From Bacteroidota bacterium (GTDB lineage Bacteria > Bacteroidota > Bacteroidia > Bacteroidales > Tenuifilaceae), in assembly GCA_023406715.1 (NCBI GenBank), contig JAEXVC010000257.1, positions 1 to 8,812 of the forward strand: a DNA stretch of 8,812 nucleotides, in the 5' to 3' direction. Position 1 is the stretch's first letter. Every line of letters starts with the position of its first letter. Under the pieces are notes generated by a model. It was given only the letters and a program-made list of their open reading frames with translations. It was not told the origin of the DNA and did no database searches. Both the position numbers and the translations under genes were made by a program. Shown here piece after piece: positions 6,013 to 8,812 of the stretch.

Positions 6013-8376
6013 ATGAAAAATGCAATTTTAAGGACTTTAATAGTACTCGCCATAATAGTAAATGCTTTGAGCATTGTAACTGCTCAAACATCATTTTTGC
6101 CAGCAAATTTAGGTACATCTGTCAACTCTGAGTACCCTGAAATTAACCCAATTTTACATCCCGATGGGAAAATATTATACTTCTCCAGAGCAAATCATCC
6201 AGAAAATAGATTTGGCGGGGTAAATAGTCAGGATATATGGTACTCCGTGCTAAACGAAGATGGAACCTGGACTGAAGCAAAACGATTATCAAACTCCATA
6301 AACATTGGTCGCTACAATGCTATATTAGGAATACTCGACGATGGAAATACATTCCTTATTAACGGGAAGTACTCAAAAAATGGCAAATACTGGATTGACA
6401 GGGGGCTTTCGTTAATTGAAAGAACTGATAGCGAAAACTGGGGAAAACCCATATCTCTTAATATAGCAGGCTATACCCGACAGAATAGAGGTAAAGCTAC
6501 CACGGCATATATCACACCAGATAAAAAATACATTATCCTTTCGTACAGCAAGCGTAGCAATAAAAAGGATAATGCGCTTTATATTGCAATAAAGAAGGAT
6601 AACGATAAGTACGCCAAGCCTCAAGAACTTAATTTTGTTGGCAAAGATAATGGTGATAGCTACGAAGCACCATTTCTATCGGCCGACGGGAAAGCTCTCT
6701 ACTTTAGCTGCAAGGTGAAAGGTAACTATAACTTATATGTAAGCAACAGAACCGACGACACATACAAGAACTGGTCGTTACCCATTCCTTTGAGCGATAC
6801 AATAAACACCTCTGGCTGGGAAAACTACTACAGATTAAATAAAAAGGAGAATTGGGCTTACTTTTGCTCCGATTCTGGAACCATTGGAAAATCTGATATA
6901 TTCAAGGTTAAAATCTTCGAAGATAACCCTAATGTTAAACTTACAGGATTAATTCTAAGTAAGGCCGATGAAAAACTTATGCTTGCCGATACTAACTATA
7001 GGATTACTTTTAATGGCAACGAGGTGGCTGGACTTAAAATAGATAAAGCATCGGCATCGTATGAGGTCTTGCTGCCTTTTGGTCAGAATTACATCATAAA
7101 ACCGGAATTGCAAAACTGGGTTGGCGTAGTTGACTCCCTTGATGCTACCAATATCAAGGAATATACCGAAATGAATAAAAACTTATACTTTGAGTCAATC
7201 CCCTACGTAAAAATATTTGGTAAGATTATTAATACACGCACAAACTTACCTATATCGCTCGAAAATAACCCCAAAATATTAATCAATAACCTGCTTTCCG
7301 ACTCTGTTAAATATGGAACCGAAATTGCCGAGTATAAGGCTATTCTTCCTTTGGGTAGCAAATACATAATAAATGCAAAAGTACCAAATTTCATTAGCAA
7401 GGCCGATACTGTTGATGTAACAACTGCAATATCATACACCGAAAAAGAGGTGAACTTTTACATTCAATCTGTTCCTTGGATTGAGGTAAAAGGTACTGCA
7501 CTCGATAACAACACTTTCACACCTATAATTGGAGCATCACTCCCAATGCTTGTTGTGAACGGTAATCCTATCGATACGGTTGTTATTGACCCAGTTAACG
7601 GCTCATTTACCATTCGCTTACCTTACGGATTTAAGTACACCACAGCAATTGCATCAAAGGATTATATCTCTTTGAATAATGAACTAGACTTGACAGGATA
7701 CGTTGAGTATGCCAAGGTTGCCCACAACGTATTTGCAGAGCGCAAGGATGCCAATATGGCTATACTTAGCGGAAACATTATCAATATAAAAACTGATAAG
7801 CCATTAACGTCGGACGTTCCAGTTAAGTTGAAAGTAAATGGGGTTGAGACCATGGGATTCCGTTACGATTCATCAAATGCATCGTATACGCTTAAACTTC
7901 CAGTTGGAGTCTCGTATGATATTCTTCCTTCGGTTAAAAACTTCTACAACAAGTACGAACAAGTTGATTTAACTAAGGTTAAGAAAGGAACAAAAATTGC
8001 CAAGAATTTCTACGTTACACCTATAGAGGTTGGACAAACCGTAAATATCGACTTTATTTACTTTGAAACAGGAAAATCTAAGTTAAAGCCCACATCGTTC
8101 CGCTCGTTGAATGCTTTGGTGGAATTCCTGAACGAGTATCCGAACGTTATGGTAGAAATTAGTGGACATACCGATAATACAGGCTCACCCGTTGTTAACC
8201 AAAAGATATCCGAACAGCGAGCAAAATCTGTTGCCGACTATGTAATATCCCAGGGAGTTGCCAAGGACAGAATTGTATCGAAAGGATATAGCTCTAAGAA
8301 ACCGAAAGCTTCTAATGCCACTGCAAAAGGTAGAGCTGAAAATAGAAGGGTTGAATTTACAATTATTGATATTTAG
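6013..8376 (+). CDS. Secreted PD40 beta-propeller / tandem-repeat / OmpA-domain protein
   Basis: The product has 787 residues. A signal peptide of about 24 residues (hydrophobic core 8-20, VTA before Q25) has no lipobox, so the protein should be soluble in the periplasm or held through partners. Residues 40-301 contain about five PD40 (WD40-like) blades. Typical blocks are LHPDGKILYFS (about 48-58) and LSADGKALYFS (about 222-232), with W..P..L linkers. Residues 306-671 are four tandem repeats of about 91 residues. Residues 678-785 are an OmpA C-terminal domain starting NIDFIYFETGKSKL. Its D721 (in GHTDNTG) and R736 (in SEQRA) sit 15 apart, like the diaminopimelate-binding pair of OmpA, so peptidoglycan binding is expected. 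The order propeller, carboxypeptidase-regulatory-like repeat, OmpA recalls PorE of the type IX secretion system. That protein has in addition a lipobox and TPRs, absent here, and I do not call this PorE. It is last in the operon and is followed by a terminator. Confidence 0.92.
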   Translation: MKNAILRTLIVLAIIVNALSIVTAQTSFLPANLGTSVNSEYPEINPILHPDGKILYFSRANHPENRFGGVNSQDIWYSVLNEDGTWTEAKRLSNSINIGRYNAILGILDDGNTFLINGKYSKNGKYWIDRGLSLIERTDSENWGKPISLNIAGYTRQNRGKATTAYITPDKKYIILSYSKRSNKKDNALYIAIKKDNDKYAKPQELNFVGKDNGDSYEAPFLSADGKALYFSCKVKGNYNLYVSNRTDDTYKNWSLPIPLSDTINTSGWENYYRLNKKENWAYFCSDSGTIGKSDIFKVKIFEDNPNVKLTGLILSKADEKLMLADTNYRITFNGNEVAGLKIDKASASYEVLLPFGQNYIIKPELQNWVGVVDSLDATNIKEYTEMNKNLYFESIPYVKIFGKIINTRTNLPISLENNPKILINNLLSDSVKYGTEIAEYKAILPLGSKYIINAKVPNFISKADTVDVTTAISYTEKEVNFYIQSVPWIEVKGTALDNNTFTPIIGASLPMLVVNGNPIDTVVIDPVNGSFTIRLPYGFKYTTAIASKDYISLNNELDLTGYVEYAKVAHNVFAERKDANMAILSGNIINIKTDKPLTSDVPVKLKVNGVETMGFRYDSSNASYTLKLPVGVSYDILPSVKNFYNKYEQVDLTKVKKGTKIAKNFYVTPIEVGQTVNIDFIYFETGKSKLKPTSFRSLNALVEFLNEYPNVMVEISGHTDNTGSPVVNQKISEQRAKSVADYVISQGVAKDRIVSKGYSSKKPKASNATAKGRAENRRVEFTIIDI
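6928..8025 (+). repeat. Four tandem protein-level repeats of about 91 residues in the OmpA-domain protein
   Basis: The units are at about residues 306-396, 397-487, 488-580 and 581-671. Each starts with a hydrophobic strand ending in Gly (G312, G403, G494, G587). Each carries the motif aromatic-x-x-x-L-P-x-G-x-x-Y near its middle: YEVLLPFGQNY, YKAILPLGSKY, FTIRLPYGFKY and YTLKLPVGVSY. The prolines are P355, P446, P537 and P630, giving steps of 91, 91 and 93. The spacing and strand pattern suggest Ig-like or carboxypeptidase-regulatory-like beta-sandwiches. DNA identity between units is low, so the duplication is old. Confidence 0.85.
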
Positions 8377-8385
8377 AGATAAGAA

Positions 8386-8420
8386 AAAGGGTGTCGGAAA
8401 AATCTGACACCCTTTCTCTT
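8386..8420. terminator. Bidirectional intrinsic terminator between convergent genes
   Basis: A 13-bp stem pairs 8386-8398 with 8403-8415, including one G-T pair, around an AAAA loop. Four more pairs (8381-8384 with 8417-8420) continue past one mismatch. The plus-strand tail is TTTCTCTTTAT, and the minus-strand tail, read from the other side, is TTTTTCTTATCTCT. It begins 9 bases after the OmpA-domain gene stop and lies just past the stop codon of the minus-strand gene, so it can end both transcripts. Confidence 0.88.
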
Positions 8421-8432
8421 TATAAAGACTGA

Positions 8433-8812
8433 CTAGAATCGCATACCCAAACTAAAACCTGGGTACATTTTTACATTCGTTTCGTTATCGTATGTTTTAT
8501 CGAATGTGCTCCAAGGAGCATAATCCGAATCTACAATACTTCCGCTCTTATCAGTTATATCCGATACAAGTACATTCCACGATGGGCCACCAAAGATTGT
8601 AAGATTATCGGATATCTGAACCGAAACTAGGGCATTAATTCTATTGTGAAGGTTTAACCTATTGGTGTACCACTCATCCTCATTAACCTGATAACAGGTT
8701 GCCTCAAAGTTCAAGTCAATTTTCCCTTTAACTGGCACAATTGTTCCAATACCATAGCCCCATCCCCAGTAAATATTCTCGTTCCGAGTTGCAGCACCAA
8801 CCGAGATAATGT
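8433..8812 (-). CDS. C-terminal end of an outer-membrane beta-barrel-like protein
   Basis: The minus-strand frame is open from the right edge of the window to a TAG stop at 8433-8435, giving the last 125 residues of a larger protein. Alternating aromatic/Gly and polar residues form several strand-like segments: IYWGWGYGIGTIVPV, RINALVSVQI, LTIFGGPSWNVLVSD. The chain ends in GFSLGMRF with a terminal Phe, the usual C-terminal signal of barrels inserted by BamA. A GTG inside the frame at 8738 could be misread as a start, but the same barrel pattern continues upstream of it, so this is a fragment cut by the window edge and not a small gene. The family cannot be named from this part. It converges on the three-gene operon and shares its terminator; nothing shows a functional link beyond the common envelope location. 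Confidence 0.75.
   Translation of the reverse strand, partial: IISVGAATRNENIYWGWGYGIGTIVPVKGKIDLNFEATCYQVNEDEWYTNRLNLHNRINALVSVQISDNLTIFGGPSWNVLVSDITDKSGSIVDSDYAPWSTFDKTYDNETNVKMYPGFSLGMRF

Noticed and set aside
6013..8376. Calling the PD40/OmpA protein PorE of the type IX secretion system
   Set aside because: It has no lipobox and no TPR region, it carries four repeats where one is expected, and no other type IX secretion gene is visible in the window.
8433..8738. Small complete minus-strand gene of 101 codons starting at GTG
   Set aside because: The frame stays open to the window edge with the same beta-barrel pattern, so the GTG codon is an internal Val and the gene is truncated by the window.

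Overview
The window looks like chromosomal DNA of a member of the Bacteroidota, probably from the Bacteroidales/Marinilabiliales side, although the order cannot be fixed from this sequence alone. The evidence is AT-rich DNA, A/T-rich leaders without Shine-Dalgarno motifs, a TTG-N20-TAnnTTT promoter-like site, and protein families characteristic of the phylum: a long PpiD-like periplasmic chaperone, a DUF5723-type outer-membrane barrel, and a PD40/OmpA protein. All genes appear to belong to envelope biology. I see no mobile element, CRISPR array, tRNA or rRNA.

Left part (1-2803). The 3' end of a CorC/HlyC (CNNM-type) transporter gene enters from the left edge. After a 164-base spacer with a striking imperfect palindrome comes a complete ppiD-like gene. 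Its 697-residue product is anchored in the inner membrane and has an intact parvulin active site in the middle. Parvulin-like C-terminal halves seem to recur about every 105 residues. A strong intrinsic terminator closes this unit.

Middle part (2822-8420). A Bacteroidota-type promoter candidate precedes three closely spaced plus-strand genes that look like one operon. They encode a 560-residue lipoprotein of no family I can name, a DUF5723-like outer-membrane barrel, and a 787-residue secreted protein. The last has PD40 propeller blades, four tandem repeats of about 91 residues, and a peptidoglycan-binding OmpA domain. The order lipoprotein, barrel, peptidoglycan anchor suggests a physical complex joining the outer membrane to the cell wall. 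It loosely resembles the PorP/PorE pairing of the type IX secretion system. This operon is the most interesting part of the window.

Right part (8386-8812). A hairpin with T-rich tails on both strands separates the operon from a convergent minus-strand gene. Only the C-terminal 125 residues of that gene are present, and they look like the end of another outer-membrane beta-barrel.
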